Made by a program: the position numbers and the translations under genes. From positions 1 to 49,322 of the forward strand of contig CANJMQ010000026.1 in NCBI GenBank assembly GCA_947475225.1: DNA of 49,322 nucleotides, given 5' to 3'. The DNA comes from Bradyrhizobiaceae bacterium. Lineage in GTDB: Bacteria > Pseudomonadota > Alphaproteobacteria > Rhizobiales > Aestuariivirgaceae. Positions 7,921-16,079 of the stretch are shown in pieces (the first letter of the stretch is position 1; every line of letters begins with the position of its first letter). The notes under the pieces are model-generated. The model made no database searches, had not been told where the DNA came from, and saw nothing but the letters and a program-made list of their open reading frames with translations.

Positions 7921-8030
7921 GATTTCGTGACCGACGAAAAAAACGCATTGATGGCGAAAATTCTATAACGTCTCACTGCGTTCGGGCAAATCATTTCGGC
8001 CATAAACAGAAAACACCGGGGAGTGACAGC
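7921..8030. promoter_or_regulatory. Divergent control region between CdhR-like regulator and BKACE operon
   Basis: This 110-base gap separates the two divergent starts and is AT-richer than its surroundings. An imperfect inverted repeat is visible: ATGGC-GAAAAT (7951-7961) against CATTTCGGCCAT (7992-8003, reverse complement ATGGCCGAAATG). This is a candidate operator for the GlxA-type regulator. The sequence CTATAACG (7963-7970) shares CGTTAT with the repeat at 3976-3990. A GGGGAG ribosome site precedes the GTG start at 8031. Confidence 0.35.
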
Positions 8031-8918
8031 GTGAACTTCGAAGTCATCGTGACATGTGCCGTCACCGGGGCTGGTGACACGGTGGGCAAGCACCCCGGCG
8101 TTCCCGTGACCCCGGAGCAGATCGCGCAGGCCGCTATTGATGCCGCCAAGGCCGGCGCCACAGCCGCCCACCTGCACGTCCGCGACCCGGCCACAGGCAA
8201 GGGTTCACGTGATCCGGAACTGTTCAAGCGCGCCGTGGACATTGTTCGCTCCAGCGGCACAGACGTCGTGATCAACCTCACCGCCGGCATGGGCGGCGAC
8301 TGGATGATCAGCGAGTCTGACCCATGCAAGCCGGGACCCGGCACCGACATGATCGGCCCTGAGGAGCGGCTGCGCCATGTCGAGATGCTGCGCCCGGAAA
8401 TCTGCAGCCTCGACTGCGGTTCGATGAATTTCGGCGACGGCAACTACGTCTACATGTCCACCCCGCCCTATCTCCGCCGCATGGCGGCGCTGGTGAAGGA
8501 ATGGGGGGTGAAGCCTGAGCTCGAGGTCTTCGACCTCGGCCACATCCGACTGGCGAAGCAGCTGATCGCCGAAGGGCTGATCGAGGATCCGCCGATGTTC
8601 CAGATCTGCCTGGGCATTCCGTGGGGGGCCGACCAGTCGGTCGACAACATGAAGGCGATGAAGGACCAGCTGCCCGCCAATGCGAGCTGGGCCAGCTTCG
8701 GCATCTCGCGCATGCAGATGCCCATGGCCGCCGCTGCGGTGGCCATGGGCGGCAATGTGCGCGTCGGCCTCGAGGACAATCTCTATCTCGACCGCGGCGT
8801 GCTGGCGAGCAACGCCCAGCTCGTCGAGCGCGTCGTTGGCATCGTCGAGCGCATGGGCGCCAGGGTTCTGACCCCGGCCGAGGCGCGCAAGAAGCTCGGG
8901 CTCAAGAAGCAGGCATGA
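8031..8918 (+). CDS. BKACE (DUF849) beta-keto acid cleavage enzyme, probable 3-dehydrocarnitine:acetyl-CoA enzyme
   Basis: This 295-aa TIM-barrel protein of the 3-keto-5-aminohexanoate cleavage family (Kce/BKACE) has the Zn-binding pair H47-x-H49 in [14 protein letters not shown]. The family blocks [37 protein letters not shown] and LGIPWGADQ also follow. BKACE enzymes cleave a beta-keto acid using acetyl-CoA to give acetoacetate and a new CoA ester; members beside carnitine dehydrogenase (Pseudomonas CdhC) turn 3-dehydrocarnitine into betainyl-CoA. The GTG start follows GGGGAG. The stop overlaps the next ATG (ATGA). Substrate specificity is inferred from context. Confidence 0.85.
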   Translation: MNFEVIVTCAVTGAGDTVGKHPGVPVTPEQIAQAAIDAAKAGATAAHLHVRDPATGKGSRDPELFKRAVDIVRSSGTDVVINLTAGMGGDWMISESDPCKPGPGTDMIGPEERLRHVEMLRPEICSLDCGSMNFGDGNYVYMSTPPYLRRMAALVKEWGVKPELEVFDLGHIRLAKQLIAEGLIEDPPMFQICLGIPWGADQSVDNMKAMKDQLPANASWASFGISRMQMPMAAAAVAMGGNVRVGLEDNLYLDRGVLASNAQLVERVVGIVERMGARVLTPAEARKKLGLKKQA

Positions 8919-9949
8919 CAGCAGGTCCCTCCGGCATCGGTGTCGTCTTCCAGAACGTCACCAAGCAGTATGGAAAGATGACCGCCGTCGACGGCGTGTC
9001 ACTCGATATCCGCGCCGGTGAGTTCCTGACGCTGCTGGGGCCATCAGGCTCCGGCAAGACAACGCTGCTCATGATGCTGGCGGGCTTTCAGGACATCACG
9101 GCGGGTGACATCCTGGTCGGCGGCAGTTCGATTGCCTCCACGCCGCCCGAGAAGCGCAACTTCGGCATGGTGTTCCAGGGCTATGCCTTGTTTCCGCACA
9201 TGACGGTGCGCAAGAACATATCCTATCCGCTGGAAATCCGCCGCAAGCCGCAGGCCGAGATCGAGGCCCGCGTCAACGAGATGCTGGATCTCGTGCAGCT
9301 CAACGGCTTCGCAGACCGCTATCCGCATCAACTCTCGGGCGGTCAGCAGCAGCGCGTGGCACTGGCCCGCGCGCTCAGCTTCTCGCCGCGCGTGCTGCTC
9401 CTCGACGAACCGCTGGGCGCGCTCGACCGCAAGCTCCGCGCCGATGTGCAGGAGCAGCTGAAGGAGGTTCACAACCGGGTCGGCACCACCTTCATCTATG
9501 TGACGCACGATCAGGAAGAAGCCCTCACCATGTCCGATCGGATCGTGATCATGGACCACGGCAAGGTGGTGCAGGTCGGCAATCCGGTCGAACTCTACGA
9601 GAAGCCGCGCACCGCCTTTGCGGCCAGCTTCCTCGGCAAGAGCAACTTCATCCATCGCGACGGCCGCACCTTTGCGCTGCGGCCTGAAAAGATCGATCTC
9701 TTCCCGGCAGGCACCGGCCATGGCCAGAACAGGCTCACTGGCACAGTTCGCGGCATCACCTACATGGGTGCTACCCTCAAGCTGCTGGTCGAGGTTCCGG
9801 GCCACCCGATGATCGAGGTTCACGTCCCCGCGTGGCGCAACACGGGGCAGTTTTCCGACTCACAAGCCGTCGATCTCTGCTGGAGCGATGACGCTCAGGT
9901 CGAGGTCGAGGGCGGTGACGGCGAAGAAGCGGGCACAAGATCCGCATGA
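8915..9949 (+). CDS. ABC transporter ATP-binding protein (PotA type)
   Basis: This 344-aa ATPase has Walker [10 protein letters not shown], a Q-loop near [16 protein letters not shown], the signature [15 protein letters not shown], Walker [13 protein letters not shown] and the H-loop [14 protein letters not shown]-terminal TOBE-like extension (after about residue 240) contains [10 protein letters not shown]. This is the PotA/FbpC class that drives importers of polyamine-type and other small cationic or acidic solutes. The ATG overlaps the BKACE stop (ATGA). It is followed by the binding protein and two permeases, making a complete importer. Import of carnitine, butyrobetaine or a related quaternary amine is inferred from the surrounding catabolic genes. 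Confidence 0.93.
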   Translation: MTAGPSGIGVVFQNVTKQYGKMTAVDGVSLDIRAGEFLTLLGPSGSGKTTLLMMLAGFQDITAGDILVGGSSIASTPPEKRNFGMVFQGYALFPHMTVRKNISYPLEIRRKPQAEIEARVNEMLDLVQLNGFADRYPHQLSGGQQQRVALARALSFSPRVLLLDEPLGALDRKLRADVQEQLKEVHNRVGTTFIYVTHDQEEALTMSDRIVIMDHGKVVQVGNPVELYEKPRTAFAASFLGKSNFIHRDGRTFALRPEKIDLFPAGTGHGQNRLTGTVRGITYMGATLKLLVEVPGHPMIEVHVPAWRNTGQFSDSQAVDLCWSDDAQVEVEGGDGEEAGTRSA

Positions 9950-10013
9950 GACCGGGCGCAGTGCCCGCAACAACGAACGCGGCGAAGGCCGCAGCAAAAT
10001 GGAGGAAGTGACA

Positions 10014-11123
10014 ATGAAAGACAAAGCTTTCCTGAATGACCTCGCACGCGAGGGTGCGATTGCCTTCAAGTCGGGCCGCCTCGACCGCCGCAGCTTCCTG
10101 ATGCTGTGCGGCTTGGCCGGTGTCGCAACGCTCGCCGTCAAGGCGAACGATGCGGAGGCCGCCGCCAACGAGATCGTCATGTGGAACTGGGGCGGCGAGT
10201 CCGAGAAGTGCCATGGCGACGCCATTGGCAAGCCCTTCACGGCCAAGACAGGCCTGCCGTTGAAGTTCGACACCTCTGGCCCGCTGCAGGGCAAGATCAA
10301 GGAAATGGTCGACTCCGGCAAAGTGACGGCCGACGTCTGCGACGCCGATGGCTTCGACGCCATCGCACTTGGCAAGTCCGGCCACCTCGAGGCCATCGAC
10401 TACAACATCGTCGACAAGAAGCAGATCAAGGAGGGCGTTGCCTGGGAATATGGCGTGGGCGTCATCTTCTACGGCTACGCCTTCATGTATGATACCAAGG
10501 CCTTCGGCGACAATCCGCCCAAGGGCTGGGCCGATTTCTACGATACCGCCAAGTTCCCCGGCAAGCGTTCGCTCTACAAGTGGGCCAACGGCTCGATCGA
10601 GAGCGCGCTGGTTGCCGACGGCGTCGCGAAGGACAAGGTCTATCCTTGCGACGTGCCGCGCGCCATCGCCAAAATCAAGACCATCAAGGCCGACAGCCTC
10701 TACTGGGGCTCCGGCTCCGAGGCTCACGACATGATCGTCAATGGTGAAGTGGCGATGGGCATGATCTGGCAGAACCGCGGCAAGACCATCGAGGAGCGCA
10801 CCAATGGGCGCTACAAGATGGTCATGAACGAAGCGATCGCCATGCCGGGCGCCTACATCGTGCCGCGGGGCAACCCGGCGGGCCGGGACAACGTGATGAA
10901 GTTCATCGAGCAGGCGCTGCAGGTAGACTCGCAGCTCATGATCCTCGACTGCCTTGGCATGACGCCATCCAATCCGGAGGCCTTCGCCAAGATCCCCGAA
11001 GCGATGCAGCCTTACGCCATCAACTCGGCGCAGAACATCGACAAGGTGATCTTCAACGATCCGGTCTGGTGGGCCGACAACGGCGGTGACGCCGTGAACG
11101 CCTTCCTCGAAGCCATCGGCTGA
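10014..11123 (+). CDS. Periplasmic solute-binding protein (PotD-like), Tat-exported
   Basis: This 369-aa extracellular solute-binding protein carries an N-terminal twin-arginine signal, LDRRSFLMLCGLAGVATLAV (about residues 24-43), followed by an Ala-rich cleavage region (DAEAAA). The mature protein shows the PotD/family 1 pattern, with IVMWNWGGESEKCHG at its start, LQGKIKEMVDSGKVTADVCDADGFDA, and VGVIFYGYAFMYDTKAFG. GGAGGAA lies just before the ATG at 10014. Tat export suggests folding in the cytoplasm. The ligand is not readable from the sequence; a quaternary ammonium compound is inferred from context. Confidence 0.9.
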   Translation: MKDKAFLNDLAREGAIAFKSGRLDRRSFLMLCGLAGVATLAVKANDAEAAANEIVMWNWGGESEKCHGDAIGKPFTAKTGLPLKFDTSGPLQGKIKEMVDSGKVTADVCDADGFDAIALGKSGHLEAIDYNIVDKKQIKEGVAWEYGVGVIFYGYAFMYDTKAFGDNPPKGWADFYDTAKFPGKRSLYKWANGSIESALVADGVAKDKVYPCDVPRAIAKIKTIKADSLYWGSGSEAHDMIVNGEVAMGMIWQNRGKTIEERTNGRYKMVMNEAIAMPGAYIVPRGNPAGRDNVMKFIEQALQVDSQLMILDCLGMTPSNPEAFAKIPEAMQPYAINSAQNIDKVIFNDPVWWADNGGDAVNAFLEAIG

Positions 11124-11137
11124 CCAACGAAAGTGTG

Positions 11138-11166
11138 GCACGCGCCCCTTACAAGGGGGCGCGTGC
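11138..11166 (+). promoter_or_regulatory. Intercistronic hairpin after the binding-protein gene
   Basis: A 13-bp stem with one G-T pair (GCACGCGCCCCTT at 11138-11150 with AGGGGGCGCGTGC at 11154-11166) encloses an ACA loop. It begins 14 bases after the binding-protein stop and has no following T-tract. Such hairpins between a binding-protein gene and its permease genes usually protect the upstream mRNA or cause partial attenuation. Its position also argues that the permease starts at 11177 rather than at the in-frame GTG at 11135. Confidence 0.7.
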
Positions 11167-11176
11167 GCTCAACGTC

Positions 11177-12025
11177 ATGGCAACACGCACCTCACGGTTT
11201 AATCCCTACTGGTTGCTGGTAGCACCTGCCGTGCTTCTGGTGCTGGCGCTCTATGTGGCGCCGATCGTGAATGTCCTGCTGCTGAGCGTGACTGACCCGA
11301 AACCAGGCCTCGGCAACTATGTCAAAATTTTCGAAAGCGACACGGTGGCCAACCTGATCTGGCGCACCATCCGGCTTTGCCTGATCACAACCGCGGCAGC
11401 CGTGACGCTGGGCTATGTGGTGTCCTACGCCATGCTGCATGCGCTGTCTCATGTCCGCAGGCGCATGATGTCGATCCTGCTCATCTCCTTCTGGATCTCG
11501 GTTCTCGTAAGGTCCTTCGCCTGGCTGATGCTGCTCGGCCACAATGGCCTCATCAATGACCTGCTGATAGGGCTTGGCCTGATCTCCGAGCCACTGCCGC
11601 TGATGCGCAATGAACTCGGCGTGCTCATCGGCATGACTGAATACATGGTGCCTTATGCCATCCTGCCGCTGCTCGCCAACATGCAGGGCATCGACCCGCG
11701 GGTGACCAGTGCCTCTCGCAGCCTCGGCGCCAGCAGCGCCCAGACCTTCTTCCGCGTCTTCTTGCCCCTGACGAAGCCCGGCATCATCGCCGCCTCGCTT
11801 CTCGTCTTTATCAGCTCACTCGGCTTCTACGTGACGCCCGCCATCCTCGGTGGCGGCAAGGTGCAGATGATCGCGGAATATATTTCCGTGCAACTCCTCG
11901 TCACCGTGCGCTGGGGTGTTGCCGCAATGCTGGCCACGCTGATGATCGCCAGCGTCCTGGCGCTGATGTATGTGCTGAACCGCTTCATGAAGCTGTCCGT
12001 GGTCTTCGGCGGAGTGGCGCGATGA
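11177..12025 (+). CDS. ABC transporter permease (PotB type)
   Basis: This inner-membrane permease of about 282 aa has roughly six hydrophobic helices, the first at YWLLVAPAVLLVLALYVAPI. The EAA-type cytoplasmic loop reads RSLGASSAQTFFRVFLPLTKPGI, the docking site for the ATPase. It belongs to the PotB/PotC-like binding-protein-dependent family. The preferred start is ATG 11177; the upstream GTG 11135 lies inside the intercistronic hairpin. The stop overlaps the next ATG (ATGA at 12022), which indicates translational coupling to the second permease. Confidence 0.9.
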   Translation: MATRTSRFNPYWLLVAPAVLLVLALYVAPIVNVLLLSVTDPKPGLGNYVKIFESDTVANLIWRTIRLCLITTAAAVTLGYVVSYAMLHALSHVRRRMMSILLISFWISVLVRSFAWLMLLGHNGLINDLLIGLGLISEPLPLMRNELGVLIGMTEYMVPYAILPLLANMQGIDPRVTSASRSLGASSAQTFFRVFLPLTKPGIIAASLLVFISSLGFYVTPAILGGGKVQMIAEYISVQLLVTVRWGVAAMLATLMIASVLALMYVLNRFMKLSVVFGGVAR

Positions 12026-12816
12026 AGTCCTCCCTCGGCGGTCGCATCAATCACATCGCCGCATGGTTGATCCTGGCGATCCTGATCATCCCATCGCTCG
12101 TTGCCTTCCCGGTCTCGATCACCGCCAAAACCTACCTGTCACTGCCGTGGGAAGGAGTTTCGCTGCAGCATTTCCAGCATCTGCTGACGAGCCCCGAGTG
12201 GATTTCAAGCTTTGGCCAGAGCCTGCTCATCGCCATCGTCGCCTCCGCGCTGTCCACATTGCTCGGCACGTTGGCGGCCATCGGGCTGTGGCGCCTCTCG
12301 GGGCGCTTCATCGAGGCAATCCGCGCCTTCCTGTTGCTTCCGCTCATGGTGCCGCCGATCATCTCGGCCATGGCCTTCTATCGATGGTGGGTGCCACTGG
12401 GACTGATCGACAGCTATCTCGGCATCATTCTCGCCCATGCCATTCTTGCCATTCCGATGGTGGTGATCACCGTTTCTGCGGCGCTGGCCAATTTCGACCT
12501 GAGGCTCGAGCAGGCATCACGCAGCCTCGGCGCGTCGCTGCCCACCACGCTGCGCCGCGTCATCCTGCCAGCGATCCGGCCCGGCATTCTGGCGGGCGCA
12601 GTCTTTGCCTTCATCCTGTCCTGGGACGAGATCGTCGTCACCCTGTTCATTTCAAAGTTCGACGTCTTCACCCTGCCGCGCCGCCTGTGGAACGGCATGC
12701 GCGAGAACACCGACCCGACGGTCGCCGCTGCTGCGGTCGTCCTGATCTGCACAACCCTCGTGTTCCTCGTCGGCTTCGCGATCCTGTCGCGCAAGCGCGG
12801 CGAGGAGGCGGCCTGA
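12022..12816 (+). CDS. ABC transporter permease (PotC type)
   Basis: This second permease of the importer has 264 aa and about six membrane spans, beginning IAAWLILAILIIPSLVAF. The EAA loop is RSLGASLPTTLRRVILPAIRPGI, followed by LAGAVFAFILSWDEIVVTLFIS, a stretch typical of PotC relatives. It is coupled to the first permease by a 4-base overlap. The acyl-CoA dehydrogenase gene starts 18 bases downstream, so transport and catabolism appear to be one transcription unit. Confidence 0.91.
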   Translation: MKSSLGGRINHIAAWLILAILIIPSLVAFPVSITAKTYLSLPWEGVSLQHFQHLLTSPEWISSFGQSLLIAIVASALSTLLGTLAAIGLWRLSGRFIEAIRAFLLLPLMVPPIISAMAFYRWWVPLGLIDSYLGIILAHAILAIPMVVITVSAALANFDLRLEQASRSLGASLPTTLRRVILPAIRPGILAGAVFAFILSWDEIVVTLFISKFDVFTLPRRLWNGMRENTDPTVAAAAVVLICTTLVFLVGFAILSRKRGEEAA

Positions 12817-12834
12817 GACCTCCGGAGAAACGCC

Positions 12835-13995
12835 TTGAGCCTCGTCAGTTCCCACGAAAACCGCCTGCTGCTGGAAACCGTGCAGGCCTTCATGAAGGCC
12901 GAGCTTCACCCACATGAGGACCTCGTCGACAAGCTGGGCGAGGTTCCGCTCGACCTTGGCCGGCAGATCGAGAAGCGCGCCCACGAGGCGGGCCTCTATG
13001 CCGCGAACCTGCCGGAGGAGGTAGGGGGCGGGGGCTTGAGCCTCGAGGCCAAGACCATCATGGAGCGTGAGTTCGGCAAGACCAGTCATGCGCTGCACAG
13101 CTGGGTGGCGCGCCCAACCGAACTGCTGCTGGCCTGCGAGGGCGAGCAGCGCGATCACTACCTCTATCCTTGTGTCAAGGGTGAGAAGCGCGAACTCTTT
13201 GCGCTCACCGAGCCTGAAGCAGGCTCCGACGTGATGGGCATGAAGTCCAACGCGCGACGTGACGGAGACGACTGGATCCTCAACGGCTCGAAACACTTCA
13301 TTTCCGGTCCCGTGCTGCCAGATTTCGCCATAGTCTTCGCGGCAACCGGCCTGGACGAGAGCCCGCGCGGGTCGCGAAAGCGCGTAACCTCTTTCCTCGT
13401 CGACACCGGAACGCCGGGCTTCGACGTGCGCGACGGCACGCATTGCGTCAGCTATCGCGGCTACAAGACCTTCCAGCTCAGCTTCGACAATGTGCGCCTC
13501 AACAAGCGCCAGATCCTCGGCGAGGAGGGCCGCGGGCTTGAACTTGCAGGCCAGTGGCTCACCTATGGTCGCATCTTCGTCGGCGCCTCGTGCTGCGGCA
13601 AGGCGGAGCGGCTCATGGGTCTTGCTGCCGAGTGGGCGGCAAGCCGCAAGCAGTTCGGCCAGGCCATCGGCAAGTTCCAGGGCACCGGCTTCAAGCTGGC
13701 TGACATGGCAACCGAACTGCGCGCCGCCGATCTCCTCGTGGAGGATGCCATCCGCCGCGCCAATGAGGGCACCCTCACTGACGCCGACATCTCGATGGTC
13801 AAGCTCTACTGCTCCGAAATGGTGAACCGCGTAGCCGACAACACGGTGCAGATCTATGGCGGCATGGGCCTCATGGAGGAGCTTCCTGTCCAGCGCCTGT
13901 GGCGTGATGCGCGCCTCGAGCGCATCTGGGACGGAACATCCGAGATCCAGCGCCACATCATCTCGCGCGCCATCCTGCGGCCGCTCGGCGCATGA
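12835..13995 (+). CDS. Acyl-CoA dehydrogenase family, candidate gamma-butyrobetainyl-CoA dehydrogenase
   Basis: This 386-aa FAD-dependent dehydrogenase has the N-terminal helical domain, ALTEPEAGSDVMGMKSNARR (FAD/substrate contact) and a C-terminal helical domain with AASRKQFGQAIGKFQGTGFKLADM. The active-site segment reads ERIWDGTSEIQRHII, with Asp366 where many family members have the catalytic Glu (YEGT). No alternative Glu at the isovaleryl-CoA-dehydrogenase position is obvious. The start is TTG. In this cluster the fitting reaction is gamma-butyrobetainyl-CoA to crotonobetainyl-CoA, the step before CaiD. The stop overlaps the next ATG. Electron transfer presumably goes through ETF encoded elsewhere. 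Confidence 0.83.
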   Translation: MSLVSSHENRLLLETVQAFMKAELHPHEDLVDKLGEVPLDLGRQIEKRAHEAGLYAANLPEEVGGGGLSLEAKTIMEREFGKTSHALHSWVARPTELLLACEGEQRDHYLYPCVKGEKRELFALTEPEAGSDVMGMKSNARRDGDDWILNGSKHFISGPVLPDFAIVFAATGLDESPRGSRKRVTSFLVDTGTPGFDVRDGTHCVSYRGYKTFQLSFDNVRLNKRQILGEEGRGLELAGQWLTYGRIFVGASCCGKAERLMGLAAEWAASRKQFGQAIGKFQGTGFKLADMATELRAADLLVEDAIRRANEGTLTDADISMVKLYCSEMVNRVADNTVQIYGGMGLMEELPVQRLWRDARLERIWDGTSEIQRHIISRAILRPLGA

Positions 13996-16079
13996 CCCCG
14001 AAGCGCCGCGCCAATCTCGAGCGGCTGCTGAAGCCCCGCCACGTCGCGGTGATCGGCGGGCGCGACACGGAAACCGTCGCCGCCGAATGCAAGCGCATCG
14101 GGTTTTCCGGCCCATTCTGGCCGGTGAACCCGAAGCGCAGCCACATCGGCGGCCACCCCTGCTTCGCATCGATCGACGCACTGCCGGAAGCACCCGACGC
14201 GGTGTTCCTCGCCGTTCCCAAGGACGCCGCCATCGAGGCGCTGCAAAAACTTAGCGCCATGGGGGCGGGCGGCGTCGTCTGCTATACGGCAGGCTTCGGC
14301 GAGACCGGTTCCGAAGGTGCGGAGGCCGAAGCGCGCCTCGTTGCCGCGGCGGGCGATCTCGCACTCGTCGGCCCCAATTGCTACGGCGTCATCAACTACG
14401 TGGACAGGGTGGCTCTATGGCCCTTCACGCATGGCGGCTCTTGCCCGGGATATGGCGCGGCCATCATCACGCAGAGCGGCATGCTGTCCTCCGACTTCAC
14501 CATGAGCCAGCGCGGCGCGCCCTTCGCCTTCATGGTCTCGGCCGGGAACCAGACGCTGCTCAGGCTCGAGGATTTCGTCGATGCTCTGGCTGAAAGGCCG
14601 GAGGTGCGCGCCCTCGGCCTGCACATCGAGGGGCTGAAGGATGTTCAGGCCTTCGAGCGCGCCGCACTCAAGGCGCTGTCATTCGGCAAGCCCATCGTGG
14701 CGCTGAAGACCGGCACGTCGCGGCTGGGTTCCAGCCTGACGGTGAGCCACACGGGTTCGCTCTCCGGCACCGAGGAGCTTTATGATGCGTTGTTCGAGCG
14801 GCTGGGCATTATCCGCGTGAGCAGCCCCGCGCAGTTGCTCGAAACCACCAAGTTCCTCTGCGTGGCGGACGTGCCAAGGGGTCGCCGCCTTGCCGGTCTC
14901 ACCTGCTCAGGCGGCGGCGCCACAATGCTGGCGGATTATGCCGAGCGGCTCGGCCTCACCTTCACGCCGCCCGATGCCGCGACGGCGGCCAGCCTGCGCA
15001 CCCTTCTGCCGCAGACAGCCACTGTCTCCAACCCGCTCGACTACACCACCCCCATCTGGGGCATTCCTGAGAAGACACGCCCGGTCTTCGACACGCTGTT
15101 CGCGCAAGGCCATGATGCGGCGGTGATCGTGCAGGACTATCCCGCCCCCGGCCTCGACGAGAGCAAGCCCTGGTACCGCAACGACACGCTCTCCTTCATC
15201 GCCGCCGCGAAGGCGCAGGGGCTTCCCGCCGCGGTATGCAGCACGATCCCCGAGAATCTCGATGCGGAAACCCGCAACTTCCTGGTTGCCGAGGGTGTTG
15301 CCCCCATGCAGGGCATCGAGGAGTGCATGGCGGCCATCGCCGCTGCCGCCTGGCATGGAGAACGCCGCGCCGAGATCGCTACAGGCAACCGGCAGCCGCT
15401 TGTGAAGCCGCTGCCCGATGGCAGCCCGCACCTTCTTGACGAGGCCGCCGCAAAGAAGCTGCTCGCTGCGAGGAGCATCGCCGTGCCGCGCAGCCGCATC
15501 TGTAGCGGAGCCGATGCGCCGTCCCTCGCCGATGCGCTGGGCTTTCCGGTCGCCCTGAAAATGGTCAGTGCCCGGCTTCCACACAAGACCGAGGCTGGCG
15601 CCGTTCGCCTTGGGCTCTCATCGAAGGAAGCAATCGCCGAAGCCGTCCAGCGCATGAAGGCCGATGTCACAGCCTTCAACGCCGACGCCCTCACCGACGT
15701 TTTCCTCGTCGAGGCCATGGTTGCGGCTCCCGTGGTGGAATTGATGGTCAGCATCCGGCGCGATCCGCAGTTTGGGTTGGCGATGACGCTGGCGGCCGGC
15801 GGCGTCCTTGTCGAACTGCTGGAGGATGCAACCACGATCCTGCTGCCTGCCACGCGCCCTGATCTCGCCCGCGCGCTCTCCCGGCTGAAGATCAACCGGC
15901 TGCTTGATGGCTATCGCGGCAAGCCCGCCGCAAGCCGCGAGGCACTTCTCGATACGCTCGAGAGGCTCGCTGCCTTCGCAACACATGAGACCAACCAGGT
16001 GGCCGAGATCGAGATCAACCCGCTTTTCGTGGGCGTGACGGAGAGCTGTGCCGTCGACGTCCTGATGCAAGTCCGCTAG
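13992..16079 (+). CDS. NDP-forming acyl-CoA synthetase (acetate-CoA ligase family)
   Basis: This 695-aa fused protein has a CoA-binding Rossmann domain (about 12-135; VAVIGGRDTETVAAE), a succinyl-CoA-ligase-like domain with the phospho-His motif VSHTGSLSG (about residue 250), and a C-terminal ATP-grasp domain (about 475-690; VALKMVSARLPHKTEAGAVRLGL, AAPVVELMVSIRRDPQFG). It is the single-chain ADP-forming ligase architecture, distinct from AMP-forming CaiC. In context it would activate gamma-butyrobetaine, crotonobetaine or carnitine to its CoA ester. It overlaps the upstream gene (ATGA) and ends in a 4-base overlap with the convergent aldehyde dehydrogenase gene. Substrate is inferred; some related proteins are regulatory or act on other acids. 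Confidence 0.87.
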   Translation: MTPKRRANLERLLKPRHVAVIGGRDTETVAAECKRIGFSGPFWPVNPKRSHIGGHPCFASIDALPEAPDAVFLAVPKDAAIEALQKLSAMGAGGVVCYTAGFGETGSEGAEAEARLVAAAGDLALVGPNCYGVINYVDRVALWPFTHGGSCPGYGAAIITQSGMLSSDFTMSQRGAPFAFMVSAGNQTLLRLEDFVDALAERPEVRALGLHIEGLKDVQAFERAALKALSFGKPIVALKTGTSRLGSSLTVSHTGSLSGTEELYDALFERLGIIRVSSPAQLLETTKFLCVADVPRGRRLAGLTCSGGGATMLADYAERLGLTFTPPDAATAASLRTLLPQTATVSNPLDYTTPIWGIPEKTRPVFDTLFAQGHDAAVIVQDYPAPGLDESKPWYRNDTLSFIAAAKAQGLPAAVCSTIPENLDAETRNFLVAEGVAPMQGIEECMAAIAAAAWHGERRAEIATGNRQPLVKPLPDGSPHLLDEAAAKKLLAARSIAVPRSRICSGADAPSLADALGFPVALKMVSARLPHKTEAGAVRLGLSSKEAIAEAVQRMKADVTAFNADALTDVFLVEAMVAAPVVELMVSIRRDPQFGLAMTLAAGGVLVELLEDATTILLPATRPDLARALSRLKINRLLDGYRGKPAASREALLDTLERLAAFATHETNQVAEIEINPLFVGVTESCAVDVLMQVR

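Noticed and set aside
8621-8914. N-terminal extension of the ABC ATPase frame
   Set aside because: It overlaps the BKACE gene, is Arg/Gly-rich and lacks family likeness; the ATGA start at 8915 is typical.
12652-14193. Minus-strand open frame of 513 codons
   Set aside because: Antisense to the acyl-CoA dehydrogenase gene, Arg/Ala-rich, no domain, no ribosome site.
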